Shown here: one piece after another, positions 52,628-63,487 of the stretch | How the letters are laid out: each line of letters starts with the position of its first letter | Numbering within the stretch: the first letter of the stretch is position 1 | NCBI GenBank assembly: GCA_963754135.1 | Contig: CAVWEY010000003.1 | Coordinates: 1,488,001-1,552,000, forward strand | Direction: 5' to 3' | DNA from: JAJFUI01 sp963754135 | GTDB taxonomy: Bacteria; Planctomycetota; Planctomycetia; Pirellulales; Thermoguttaceae | Length of the DNA: 64,000 nt | Translations under genes and position numbers: made by a program | The notes under the pieces: generated by a model | What the model was told of the DNA's origin: nothing | Databases searched by the model: none | What the model saw: the letters and a program-made list of their open reading frames with translations, nothing else

Positions 52628-53659
52628 TTACCCTGTGCTCTGAAAACTTTCCGCGATGTGCCGAAATGCTTCACTGGCGTTCGGAAACTTCAGCCTCCCG
52701 GGACGCAACCTCTCGATAGTTGCCAACTCCTCTTGCTCCAGAGCGGTGAGTTGGAATTCACCAAGAAGATTGCTTTCCCAGGATAAGCCCTTGAGCCTGT
52801 CGAACAGCATATAGTTGTTGCCGTTCGTCACCACGACGTAACGAACGCCTTGCTCGTGTGCGTAATTGTATGCCTGCTTGATCGCGTCGCTACCATTATG
52901 AAAATTGAGGTCCCATGTGGCCTTCACTTCGACAATGAGAAGCGTATTTCCGGCAGCCTGAATCGCTACGTCCACGCGGCCTTGCCGGTATTTTATCTCC
53001 GTATGCTTTTCGTATCCAATCGCCACGAAGAATTCTTCGACGAGCGACTCGTGAGCTCGTTCCTTGTGCTCACGCTCTTTTTGAAGGGCCTCAACCGCCT
53101 GAATGACGGGATCGAGGTCGGACGGACGTACATACTCAATCCTGCTTCCCTTGGGAACCGGTTCGCCAATTAGTCGCAGTATATAGGGTGGTAGTTCGGG
53201 GTAGACCTTCCCAACGGTTCCATAGGGCTGCCAGGAGGTTTCGCCTTCGGCGATTAAGGATGACCGGCGCACGTACTCAGTCGTAACCCAGTCAACGACG
53301 CGGTAGTGTGGGTAGAATGGCTCGCTGCTGCCAGGATTGCCGCAATCGTGCTTTCTGAGATCGAACTTGTAGTCCGATGCTATTTTGCCGATGCCGAACA
53401 GCCCCGCATTTGTGTTGTTGACCGCAATGTAGTCTCCAGGTCGCAGTGAAAGAAACCGTTCAAACGATTGAATCGCTGCCGCCTCGTTGGCATAGTCTCG
53501 TTGACGTATGAGATTTGTGATCTCCTCGATCGGCTTTCCGGTAAGATCGACGTCGTTGAGCCACCCAATCGCGACATAGTGCCCGTCGCGGAATCGTTCC
53601 CACGCGATCCGTTTCTGGCCATTGACGTGGGTAGGTGAAATGGTGGTAAACTGTGGCAT
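52628..53659 (-). CDS. EVE-like domain fused to a PD-(D/E)XK nuclease, putative restriction-like protein
   Basis: 343 residues. The N-terminus reads GHYVAIGWLNDVDLTG, then LRPGDYIAVNNTNAGLFGIG, resembling the EVE/PUA-like modified-base sensor or the N-terminal domains of type IV-like restriction proteins. The C-terminal part has the nuclease core HTEIKYRQGRVDVAIQAAG, then LLIVEVKATWDLNF (D...E-x-K), and QAYNYAHEQGVRYVVVTNGN as in HsdR N-terminal-like nucleases. No methyltransferase or helicase neighbour, so a self-contained modification-dependent nuclease is plausible but not shown. GC is lower than the core. Confidence 0.7.
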   Translation of the reverse strand: MPQFTTISPTHVNGQKRIAWERFRDGHYVAIGWLNDVDLTGKPIEEITNLIRQRDYANEAAAIQSFERFLSLRPGDYIAVNNTNAGLFGIGKIASDYKFDLRKHDCGNPGSSEPFYPHYRVVDWVTTEYVRRSSLIAEGETSWQPYGTVGKVYPELPPYILRLIGEPVPKGSRIEYVRPSDLDPVIQAVEALQKEREHKERAHESLVEEFFVAIGYEKHTEIKYRQGRVDVAIQAAGNTLLIVEVKATWDLNFHNGSDAIKQAYNYAHEQGVRYVVVTNGNNYMLFDRLKGLSWESNLLGEFQLTALEQEELATIERLRPGRLKFPNASEAFRHIAESFQSTG

Positions 53660-53785
53660 ATGGTCCTCCTCGTCAACAACGCTCCGGACGGTTTCGGAAA
53701 CGCGCCTCCTGAAAAGGAAATTTTTCCGCTTCCCCTGATAGAAAGCCTAAGGTGTCACCACATGCTAGTCAATCCCCCACCGTGC

Positions 53786-53904
53786 GACGGGGACTCTACC
53801 GAGACTGCCGGTGTTAAGCCGGAGGAAGGCGGGGATGACGTCAAGTCCTCATGGCCTTGATGACTTGTACACGCCGCCCGTCAAAAGCCACGAAAGTGGG
53901 GGGC
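53786..53904 (+). rRNA. Decayed 16S rRNA 3'-end remnant
   Basis: 53786-53864 matches 16S positions 50110-50190 with about five differences; 53865-53904 matches 50362-50399. The intervening 170 nt of the 16S are missing. It is not a functional rRNA. Confidence 0.9.
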
Positions 53905-53907
53905 AGA

Positions 53908-53985
53908 GGAGGCTGTCACGCCAAAGCAAAGTCAAACCACGGCCCAGCGAGGAGCTTTTCCCCGCCGGGCCGGTCTTTTTCTTGT
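53908..53985 (+). repeat. Duplicate of the 16S trailer with terminator
   Basis: Matches 50652-50730 (cgtcacgccagatcaaagtc and onward) at about 85 percent by eye, including the terminator hairpin at 53940-53983. Together with the previous feature it forms a long direct repeat with the real 16S, bounding the island 50731-53785. Confidence 0.85.
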
Positions 53986-54125
53986 CCTATAGCGTCCGTG
54001 GCCGCCGCGCCCCTTGCCCTCGGCCGGCGGCATGAGGGAAAAGGGGGACATCGGCCCGCGGCTTGCCAACCAGCCTTTCAACGGGTATCTTGACTATACT
54101 TGGCGTCTCCGTTGAAAGGGGCTTT

Positions 54126-54199
54126 GGCGGCGTAGCTCAGTTGGTCAGAGCAGCGGAATCATAATCCGCGTGTCGTAGGTTCGACTCCTACCGCCGCTA
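54126..54199 (+). tRNA. tRNA-Met (CAT), elongator type
   Basis: Folds as a cloverleaf: acceptor ggcggcg/cgccgct, D-stem gctc/gagc, anticodon stem gcgga/tccgc with loop atCATaa, T-stem gtagg/cctac with loop ttcgact. G1-U72 at the end of the acceptor excludes the initiator (which has a mismatch). Similar to elongator tRNA-Met; a tRNA-Ile2 (lysidine) assignment cannot be excluded. CCA is not encoded. Confidence 0.9.
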
Positions 54200-54288
54200 C
54201 TGGTTCTCGATTGCTGGCGGAACAGTGATCGGGCATCCTGCCTGCCGGGCCGCGTCGGCCTCTGTCCTTGAGCCACTGGGAGTACACC

Positions 54289-55792
54289 ATGTCCTGCCAA
54301 AACCGCCGTGACTTCCTCAAATGGACCGCTGCCGGCGGCCTTGCCGCCGCCTTCGCCGTCGCCGGCACCAAGGCGTCCGGCAGGGTGCTGGGCGCCAGCG
54401 GCCGGGTGCGCATCGCCATCGCCGGCATCAACGGCCGGGGACAGGAACACATCCACGCGTACGGCAACATCAAGGGCGTCGAGATCGCCTACCTGGTCGA
54501 TCCCGACAGCCGGTTGTTCGCCTCGCGGAGCCGGTGGATCGAGGACCACGGCGGCGATGCGCCCAAGTGCCTCCAGGACCTTCGGGAAGTGCTCGACGAC
54601 AAGGACCTGGACGCCGTTTCCATCGCCTCGCCGAACCATTGGCACGCGCTGCAAGCGATTTGGGCGTGCCAGGCGGGCAAGGACGTCTACGTGGAGAAGC
54701 CCTGCTGCCACAATATCTTCGAGGGCCGCAAGCTGGTCGAGGCGGCGCGGAAATACGGCCGCATCGTCCAGCAAGGCTCGCAGAGCCGCTCCGACCCGCA
54801 TTGGATCGAGCAAGTGGCGGCCGTCCGCGGCGGCAAGTACGGCAAGCTGTTGATCTCCTACGGCTACGCCAGCAAGCCGCGGCGGAGCATCGGCTTCCGC
54901 TGGCCGAAGCAGCCGCCCAAGGAACTGGACTACAACCTCTGGCTTGGCCCGGCGCCGCAGCAGCCGTATCACGAGAACCTGGTGCATTACAACTGGCACT
55001 GGTTCTGGGACTTCGGCAACGGGGAGATCGGCAACCAGGGGGTGCATCAGAATGGACATCGCCCGCTGGGCCATGCCCGAGGGGGCCGCGCCCGCGGGAG
55101 TCATCAGTCTCGGCGGCCGCTACGGCTACCAGACGCAGGATCAAGGCCAGACACCCAACACACAATTGACCATCATCGACTTCGGCGGTCCCAAGCTCAT
55201 CTTCGAGGACCGCGGCCTGGTCACGCCCATGACCCAGAAAGTGACCAACGAGTTCTACATGGAAGAGGGCGTGATCCGCGGCGGCAAGTTCTACCCCAAG
55301 GGGAAAACGGCGGGCGAGCCTTTGCCGGGCGTCGCGGTGGAAGACGCCAAGCGGCGCGTCTCGTTGAGCGGGAGCGTCGAGAAATCCGCCTCCGGCGCCG
55401 CCGTCCACGACCCGCAACAAGAACACTTTGCCAACTTCATCGACTGCGTCCGCAGCCGCAAACGCGAAGACCTCCACGCCGAAATCCGCGAAGGATTCCT
55501 TTCCTCGCAACTCTGCCACCTGGCGAACCTCTCCTACCGGCTGGGCAGCGAGGTCTCGTTCCGCCGGCCGCCGGAGGCGTTTAGCGACGACAAGGCCGCC
55601 CGCGAAGCCTTCGAAGGGATGAAGGAACACCTGTCGCAGTCCGCCCGGCTGAAGCTGGAGGGCGGCACTTACCGGCTCGGCCGCCAGCTCCAGTTCGACG
55701 CCGCGGCCGAGCGGTTCGTCGGCGATGAGGAGGCCAACGGGCTGCTCGCCCGCCCGTACCGCGCCCCGTTCGTGGTGCCGGAGCAGGTGTAG
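54289..55792 (+). CDS. Gfo/Idh/MocA-family oxidoreductase with Tat signal, one indel
   Basis: Starts MSCQNRRDFLKWTAAGGLAA, a twin-arginine signal. Then a Rossmann N-terminus (VRIAIAGINGRGQEHIHAYG), the EKP motif in KDVYVEKPCCHNIFEGRKLV, and GSQSRSDPHWIEQV. After a one-base slip at about 55055 the sequence continues GNQGVHQMDIARWAMPEGAA and FIDCVRSRKREDLHAEIREG. About 500 residues. Secreted NAD(P)-dependent sugar or inositol dehydrogenase-like proteins of this type are greatly expanded in planctomycetes; the substrate cannot be told. Stands alone after the tRNA. Confidence 0.9.
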
Positions 55793-55817
55793 CGGCGGCG
55801 ACCGACACCCCAAGTCA

Positions 55818-55888
55818 AGGGAATGATGGGAAGAATGGGACCGATGGCAGTTATCCCTCCCCTGCCTCCCATCATTCCCATTCCGATA
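55818..55888. repeat. gggaatgatggg/catcattccc word repeat
   Basis: aagggaatgatgggaagaat and cctcccatcattcccattcc, an imperfect inverted repeat of short words, as at 20355-20440. Between convergent genes. Confidence 0.65.
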
Positions 55889-55951
55889 AAATGTCTGCCC
55901 GACAGGCGTCAAACGGGAACGATCATCGAAGGTTCCCGTGCGACTCCTTCG

Positions 55952-56377
55952 CTACACCGCCCCGACCGGCTCCTCGATATGGACTTGGTACATCGCCCGA
56001 AGCCAGTTGGCGGTGTCGGTGTAGTTCTGGAACTGCGTGACTTTCCCATTCCGCAACGTCCAGATATGCGCAAAGGGCGCATTCAACTCGTTTCCGGTGT
56101 CCTTCCCTCGTCCCAGGAATCGCCCGGTGACGACCACGTGCTCGCCGGCGTCGAGATACCGATCGCACTGCACGCGGAAATCGTCGAACCGTTCCAAGGT
56201 GGGCTCGAAGACCTCCTTGATGACGGCCTCGGGACCGCGGTGCGTGCCGCGGCTCCAAAAACCCTCTACGTCAGGCTCGATCCACTCGATCTTCCGGTCG
56301 AACGGGAGTTGGGCAAAATCGCCCCGCGCAAACGCATCGTAGGCGCCGCGCACCGTCGCAATGTTATCCTGACTCAT
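55952..56377 (-). CDS. SnoaL-like/ketosteroid-isomerase-fold protein
   Basis: 141 residues from ATG 56377 with GGAG before it. The sequence MSQDNIATVRGAYDAFARGD, then WIEPDVEGFWSRGTHRGPEA, VVVTGRFLGRG and NYTDTANWLRAMY has the NTF2/SnoaL_2 cone fold pattern. These proteins bind small hydrophobic ligands or are isomerases; no specific activity can be assigned. Single gene. Confidence 0.85.
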   Translation of the reverse strand: MSQDNIATVRGAYDAFARGDFAQLPFDRKIEWIEPDVEGFWSRGTHRGPEAVIKEVFEPTLERFDDFRVQCDRYLDAGEHVVVTGRFLGRGKDTGNELNAPFAHIWTLRNGKVTQFQNYTDTANWLRAMYQVHIEEPVGAV

Positions 56378-56850
56378 AACGTATCTCCTCGGATTGTTTT
56401 CGCCGGGGACAAGTCTCCTTGCCCGCGACGCCAAAGTTTCCACACGCTCACTATCGCATTCTACGCAGCGGCCGGCATGGAGGAGATGCCCCTTCTTGGC
56501 AGTGCCCACCGGCCAGTTTGGTGGCTGCCTCGGAAGGACGCTCGTCGGGCGTCAAGAAGGACGGGGCGTCGGAGGATCGCATAGGACATCCGCTCCCCTC
56601 GCCCTTCGGGAGAGGGTTAGGGTGAGGGAAGTTGCCCACAGCTTTCCTGCGCTTGGCGACCGGAACGCCGTCTGGCATGACAGAATGGTTGACAGCCTCT
56701 ATCGGTTAACCTGGCCGGCGCGAGGGCAAGGTGATGAAGGGATCGCTGGAGATGCCCAGATTGCAGTGACGAACGGGGCCGTATCTTTGGCCGACCTGTT
56801 GGCCAGCACCGCCGGAATATAGCACCGTGACATCCTGTCGCTATGCAGCC
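56378..56850. other. Intergenic region with a repeat element
   Basis: Holds the cccctcgcccttcgggagag ggttagggtgaggg element (about 56590-56635), related to 15151-15208. No gene supported. Confidence 0.5.
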
Positions 56851-57675
56851 TCACTGACCGAATTCCATTATGGTAAAAGACGAAGGCATGAGTTGTGGGA
56901 CTGGGGCCATTTCCCGCCTGCTGTAGTCGGCTTCTAGGGCCCGAACGCGCCGTCCGCCTATCTCACGGATTGTGTCAAGCGAAATAGCGATCAAATCGTG
57001 AAGCTCCCTCAGCATCATCTTCCTTGGAGACACATTGTCGTGCCCAAAAGCCCACTCGTCAAACGGGACACTATTTCCCTCGATTGGATTGCTACACCAG
57101 AAGGGAGAAGGATCGACCTCGGTCTGGAAAGCCAGAAAGTGCTGCTGATTCGTTGCCCAACCCGGTGGTGCCGTCGAAATGTCCACGCACCGCAGCTTAT
57201 CCAAACTTGGTACCTGCCAAATGTCCGCGATGTCAAAGAGCATACCACATGCATACGACACGCTGGCCCCTGGCAGAGCACTGAGACGGAGGAGTGTCTC
57301 GTGCTGCGATACTCCAGTGGTCGGATTCCGATGAACGGACAGTTCGGAGCGGAAATACGGCGTGGTATAGTGGGCAGGTTTGTGTCTGCTCCCACGCACC
57401 ATGCGATCGACAACCTTGAATTGGAGAAAGAACCCAAAGTAGAAATTATTCACCGCCGTCGCTTGATTGCGAATAGCGGACTGAAGTTCGGTAAATAGTT
57501 GACTCGTTGTAATCGACGTTCGCACCCACCCTTGATCGAACCCGACCCACGCCTCCTGTTTAGGTGATGGTTTCAGGAGCTTCAGAAAGTTCACACCGTA
57601 TTGTTGGCAAAAGCGATTGACCATTGCCCGGTGGAAGTGCATTTCAAGCAGGGCTTCTGTGATGACCTCAGACAT
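56851..57675 (-). CDS. Hypothetical protein, third gene of a DUF262/HEPN operon
   Basis: 274 residues beginning MSEVITEALLEMHFHRAMVN RFCQQYG; no family recognised. It has no signal peptide or TM helix, and mixed alpha/beta composition with several Trp and Pro residues (KPAHYTTPYFRSELSVHRNP). It is 27 nt downstream of the HEPN gene and in the same orientation, and shares the operon's lower GC. Likely a subunit or sensor of the system; no motif gives its activity. Confidence 0.6.
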   Translation of the reverse strand: MSEVITEALLEMHFHRAMVNRFCQQYGVNFLKLLKPSPKQEAWVGFDQGWVRTSITTSQLFTELQSAIRNQATAVNNFYFGFFLQFKVVDRMVRGSRHKPAHYTTPYFRSELSVHRNPTTGVSQHETLLRLSALPGASVSYACGMLFDIADIWQVPSLDKLRCVDISTAPPGWATNQQHFLAFQTEVDPSPFWCSNPIEGNSVPFDEWAFGHDNVSPRKMMLRELHDLIAISLDTIREIGGRRVRALEADYSRREMAPVPQLMPSSFTIMEFGQ

Positions 57676-57702
57676 GCTGCGTCTTCCTAGCCATACGGCG
57701 TG

Positions 57703-58305
57703 TTAAACGTCCAGTGTGCTCGCCATCCGTCCCAGCTCGGCAACAAACATCTCAAACCGCGTCATTGCAGGAGCGCTCCGAAACGACGATCGGAGAAATC
57801 CTGCCGGAGTCTGTTCTCGTGGAAGCAGGGCAACGTTGGCGATCACCTTCTTCCGAAACACCTCCCTTGCGTGTTTGCTGGAATGCGCAACCGCATTGCG
57901 TATTCGTGCGATCTGTGCGAGCTTGTCCAGATCATCGTTTTCGATTTGCGTGAACGGCCTGCCGCCGCGCAAGTACCTCTTTGCACGATCAAGTGTACGC
58001 GTGTACGGAAGCCATTCAAGATAATCCCTCCCGTCCAAGAGCACATCACGTAGAACGGCATTTGATCTCGCCGTGATTTTTCCTCCAACGGTTTTCGTCC
58101 CTATTTGTCCTCTCAGGGCTTGGAAGAAAACGCACTCGATTAGCCCTTCAAAAGCGGTGACACATCGAAGGAACAGTCCTTCATACAGCGTTTCAACGTC
58201 TCGAATCGCGAGCACTTTACGAGCCGAAAGCCTCTCGACTCTCAGTTGCGTTCGTTGAATGCTCTGAAGCATTCGAAGGAATCGAGCGATTTCTAGATTA
58301 CGCAT
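57703..58305 (-). CDS. HEPN-family protein (MAE_28990/MAE_18760-like)
   Basis: 200 residues: MRNLEIARFLRMLQSIQRTQ, an all-helical fold, and the diagnostic HEPN motif Rx4H in ARIRNAVAHSSKHAREVF. HEPN proteins with this motif are predicted or proven metal-independent RNases used as toxins. The gene overlaps the end of the upstream DUF262 frame by 8 nt, indicating coupled translation, and precedes the unknown gene. Assignment to the MAE_28990/MAE_18760 subfamily is by context and size, not by search. Confidence 0.7.
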   Translation of the reverse strand: MRNLEIARFLRMLQSIQRTQLRVERLSARKVLAIRDVETLYEGLFLRCVTAFEGLIECVFFQALRGQIGTKTVGGKITARSNAVLRDVLLDGRDYLEWLPYTRTLDRAKRYLRGGRPFTQIENDDLDKLAQIARIRNAVAHSSKHAREVFRKKVIANVALLPREQTPAGFLRSSFRSAPAMTRFEMFVAELGRMASTLDV

Positions 58306-59368
58306 TGACAGACGTATTCTTCAACAGGTACTCGGTGATCTTTCTGCGCACACCCGCCTGTGACACACGCCGCTGAGTAATCTCTTGAATCGTTGGCGGT
58401 GCCGTCCCAGTCTGTAGCCTCTTGCCAGCGGCTAGAATCGCATCCAGATCAGACCTTGTGACGCTTGGCGTCTTACCTTTCTTGAGCGGGCTGCCCAACC
58501 TGTAGGAGCACGCGTACAAACCCGCGAAGAACGGATAAAAAAGTGTCTTCTTTTCAAACGGCATTCGATCGACCTCTCCGACGTTATCCGCAATAAGATC
58601 CATCAAGTGCCGAAACCTCTTGGCAACCTCATCGGAGCGCTGAAAGGTTTCATCGTATTGCTTGTAGAAGCGATCAATTGTGGTTCGGCTCCCTTCCGAG
58701 ATTCCGGCGACAATGAGTATGGCAAGTTCGCTCGTCAGTTCGACCTCAGCCATTCGGGCAATCTGCTGCTCTGAAAACAGCTTGAGTGACCTCCATCAAT
58801 TCAATTGTTCAGCGGCGAGCTCGTAACAGAGCGTCTTGAACTCACCAAAGAACGTTGCATTCCGTAGTTCTTGATTCGTCAATTTGTACCCGGTTGCATT
58901 CATTCGCGAAAAGATTTCCAGAATCTCACGGTCGTCGGTGTCCGAAGGAAACACGTGGACTATGAACTGGTAATCCAAAATATGTTGTTGGAGCCCTTTC
59001 GACAGTTCTGCAAACCTGCAACCGGCGAGTTCGCGGTTGTGTGCCCTATTGATCTTGAAATCATCGGCTTGACTAGGATCGCGGAGCAGGTCGCGTGCGA
59101 CAAAGGAGATAAGCGTTCGAATGCGCTGCTGCCCATCAACGACTTCGCGGACGGAGCGCAGCGTCCGAAGATCGGAGGGTACGTCTCGAAGAAGAATAGC
59201 CGGAATCGGGAGACCACGCATCACTGTGTCAATCAGGTACGACTTGGCTCCCGGTTTCCAGACAGAGCGACGCTGAAAACTTGGACTCAGATTGAGTTCC
59301 TCGTTACGATACCAATTGACGAAATCCGCTACTTTGAACTGTGTGCGCTGAATGTTCCAGGTCTTCAT
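58298..59368 (-). CDS. DUF262 (GmrSD N-terminal/ParB-like) protein, interrupted by an in-frame TGA
   Basis: Starts at ATG 59368: MKTWNIQRTQFKVADFVNWY RNEEL. The core has SFQRRSVWKPGAKSYLIDTV and REVVDGQQRIRTLISFVA, including DGQQR, the diagnostic NTP-binding/nuclease motif of DUF262. After QLN the frame has TGA at 58798-58796, then continues in the same frame WRSLKLFSEQQIARMAEVEL to 58298. The fourteen codons between the TGA and the next ATG (58753) are open and fit the family, so this is one gene of 356 residues, broken by one stop where an Arg codon (CGA) would be one transition away. It is either a pseudogenising mutation or a base error. DUF262 proteins act in GmrSD, BrxU and SspE anti-phage systems. 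Confidence 0.75.
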
Positions 59369-60161
59369 TTGGTCTGCTTTCGTAACGCCGGAATCCCAGA
59401 ACCCGGCATGCGGTTACCCGCGCCGTCCATCTGGGCCTGGGCAACCAAGTCAAATGGCTAAATGGCTGCGAAGAAGCCGCTTCTTCCTCGGCGCCAATCT
59501 ATTTGAGCGACCTTCGACGCTGCGGCATGTCCGGGAGTGCGGTACTCTCCCGCCGACGCCATTCGCCTATTGAAGCCGATTCACGGGTGGCTGCTAACCA
59601 CCATCCACTCGATTGGTTCCGAGGTCCGAAGGCAACCGGCTTGTTGACTCAGCGGGTGGGGGGTGGGCGTAACCAAAAGATTGGAGATTTCTTGGGCCCG
59701 ATTTTCGAGGTCCGGTGGCAACCTTGGAGGCCGCTTCCAGCCCCTGGTTTTCGGGTCGCGGAATGGACATCTTTCGGCCGCCGGCGGAATCGGCGTAACG
59801 CCGTCTGCCAAGCGCGACCGGAATTGACGTAACCCCTTGCCGCACAACGCCCTCACCCCCGGCCCCTCTCCCGACCAACCTGCGGTCGGCGCCCGGCCAG
59901 CGGAGAGGCGCCACACGCCCGGCGGCCGGCCAACTCGCCTATCGGGGAGCAATATGGCCCTTTTCTTGCTTAAAATTGCGCCACCGCTCGTGCTATAATC
60001 CGGCCGCGGATTCTGTATGGGCGTATAGATACCGAGAGGACGAAAAAAGGCCGCACTTACGTCGCTGACGACATGGAGCCCGAAATTGGCGAAAACGCCA
60101 CCTGTTGACCAACTGCTCCGACCGCTGAAAGCTGACCGCTGAAAGCTGACCGCCTGTTGCC
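59369..60161. other. Intergenic region with repeats and the operon upstream region
   Basis: Contains the putative promoter area of the DUF262 operon, a ccctcacccccggcccctct cccgaccaacc element (about 59850-59912, similar to 15151-15208) and tandem gaccgctgaaagct words (60117-60150). No gene supported. Confidence 0.5.
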
Positions 60162-61637
<1,476 letters not shown>

Positions 61638-61731
61638 GGGGAACTCCTGGCAGGGACATCATATCGTAGCCACATTGGACGGCCACGGCCAGCGGTGGCC
61701 GCTTGCGGCTTCGCGGGCGCGACCACCGCAT

Positions 61732-61788
61732 TGTAGCCGGCAGACGCCGTGTGCCGGCCGTGTCCGCACACGGCGTGTGCGGACTACA
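61732..61788. repeat. Imperfect palindrome upstream of the coiled-coil gene
   Basis: tgtagccggcagacgccgtg and cacacggcgtgtgcggacta arms. Shares cacacggcgtgtg with 15227-15248. Lies in the divergent promoter region between fumC and the next gene. Confidence 0.7.
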
Positions 61789-61874
61789 TTCAAGCGGCTT
61801 TATTGAACTGGGGCAAACTGGTATAATTCGGTTGGCAGCACGTGGAGCGAACACTCTACCGAGGGGGATTGGGT

Positions 61875-63487
61875 ATGGACACGCTTCAACGACAGGTTCG
61901 CCGGGCACGGCGGCGGTTGGCCGCCGAACGGTTCTTGGACGTGTTGGGGTGGTGCTGGTTTTCGGCGCTCCTGGCAGCACTGGTGCTGATCGCCGCCGAT
62001 AAGTTCTGGCCGCTGGGGGTGGAGGCGTGGGCGTGGGCGGCCGGGGCTCTGCGCTGGGCCTGCTCGCGGCCGTGGTCTGGACGTTGCTGGTCCGCGGCAG
62101 TCTGCTGGAGGCGGCCATCGAGATCGACCGCCGCTTCGCCCTGAAGGAGCGGGTTTCCAGCGCACTCACACTGACGCCGGCCGATCGCCAATCAGAGGCG
62201 GGCGAGGCGCTGCTGGCCGACGCCCTGCGCCGCGTCGAACGGATCGACGTGGCCGGGCGGTTTACGGTCAAGCCGCCGCGGCGGTTGCTGTTGCCCCTGC
62301 TGCCGGGCCTGTTGGCCGTGCTCGTGGCGCTGTTGGTTGGCCCGGCGGCCGAAGGGCCAGCCCAGGCCAAGACTGATGATCCGGCGGCGAAAGAGCAGAT
62401 CAAGAAATCGACCGACGTTGTCCGCCGTCAGCTTGCCGAGCGACGGGAGCAAGCCAAGAAGGAGGGCTTGCCCGAGGCCGAGGAGTTGTTCAAGAAGTTG
62501 GAGCAGGGGACCAAGGAGTTGAACGCCGAGCCCAGGAAGGAAAAGGCGTTGGCCAAGCTGAACGACCTCGCGCGGCTCTTGGCCGAGCGGCGGCAGCAGC
62601 TTGGCGGGGCGGAGAAGGTCAAGCAGCAATTGGAGCAGTTGAAGAAGGTCGATCAGGGTCCGGCGGACAAGTTCGCCCAGGCCATCAGCCGCGGCGATTT
62701 CCAGAAGGCCGCCGACGAGTTGAAGAAACTCCAGGACGAGTTGGCCAAGAGCAAGCTAGACGATAAGCAGAAGGCCGACCTGGCCAAGCAACTCGACCAG
62801 ATGAAGGATAAGCTCAACAAGCTGGCCGACGCCCAGCGGGCGGCCGAGCAGGACCTGAAGCAGCGGGCGAACCAACTCCGCCAGGCCGGCCAGTTGGCCG
62901 AGGCCAACAAGCTGGAAGAGCAACTGGCCAAGCTCCGGCAGCAGGCCCCGCAAATGCAGCAGATGAAGCAACTCGCCCGGCAGTGCGGGCAATGCTCGAA
63001 GTGCCTCCGCCAGGGGAAGGCGGGGCAGGCGCAGGCCGGCAATTGCCTGGCCCAGATGCAGGCGGCGGTGGAGAGCCTCCAGAAGCAGTTGGACGAAGTG
63101 GGGATGCTCGATGACGCCATGAAGCAGTTGGCCCAGGCGCGGGAGCAAATGACCTGTCCAAACTGCGGCGGGGCGGGCTGCGAGCAATGTCAAGGCCAGC
63201 CCGGCCGGGCGTTGGGACGCGGCCGGGGCGACGGTGCCCGGCCCGAGCGGAAGACCGACACCCGCTCTTACGACTCGCAGGCGAAGCAGAAAGTGGGGCA
63301 GGGATCGGCGGCGGTGGTGGGCACGGTCGAAGGCCCGAACATCAGGGGGGACGTCCGTCAGGAGATTCAGCAGCAGGTCGATTCCGCCCGCCGCGGCGCC
63401 GCCGATCCGGTCAGCGGCCTCCACATGCCGCGGAAACGCGGGGAGCAGGCGAAGGAGTATTTCGACGACTTGCGGGAAGGGAAATGA
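61875..63487 (+). CDS. Membrane-anchored coiled-coil protein with a zinc-ribbon, one indel
   Basis: Starts MDTLQRQVRRARRRLAAERF, TM helix (WFSALLAALVLIAADKFWPL), and after a one-base slip at about 62035 LGLLAAVVWTLLVRGSLLEA AIEIDRRFALKERVSSALTL, then a TM helix (LLPGLLAVLVALLVGPAAEG). A roughly 280-residue Glu/Lys/Gln-rich coiled coil follows (KLEQGTKELNAEPRKEKAL; DQMKDKLNKLADAQRAAEQD) with a CxxC pair region (RQCGQCSKCLRQG; CPNCGGAGCEQCQG). About 537 residues. Its stop overlaps the next ATG (ATGA). In planctomycetes such genes lie in BatA/DUF58/MoxR-type clusters; that context is beyond the window. Confidence 0.75.

Noticed and set aside
53786..53904. A second functional 16S gene
   Set aside because: Only about 120 nt with a large internal deletion and no 5' part.
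54126..54199. Initiator tRNA-fMet
   Set aside because: The first acceptor pair is G-U rather than mismatched, and the anticodon stem lacks the three G-C pairs of initiators.
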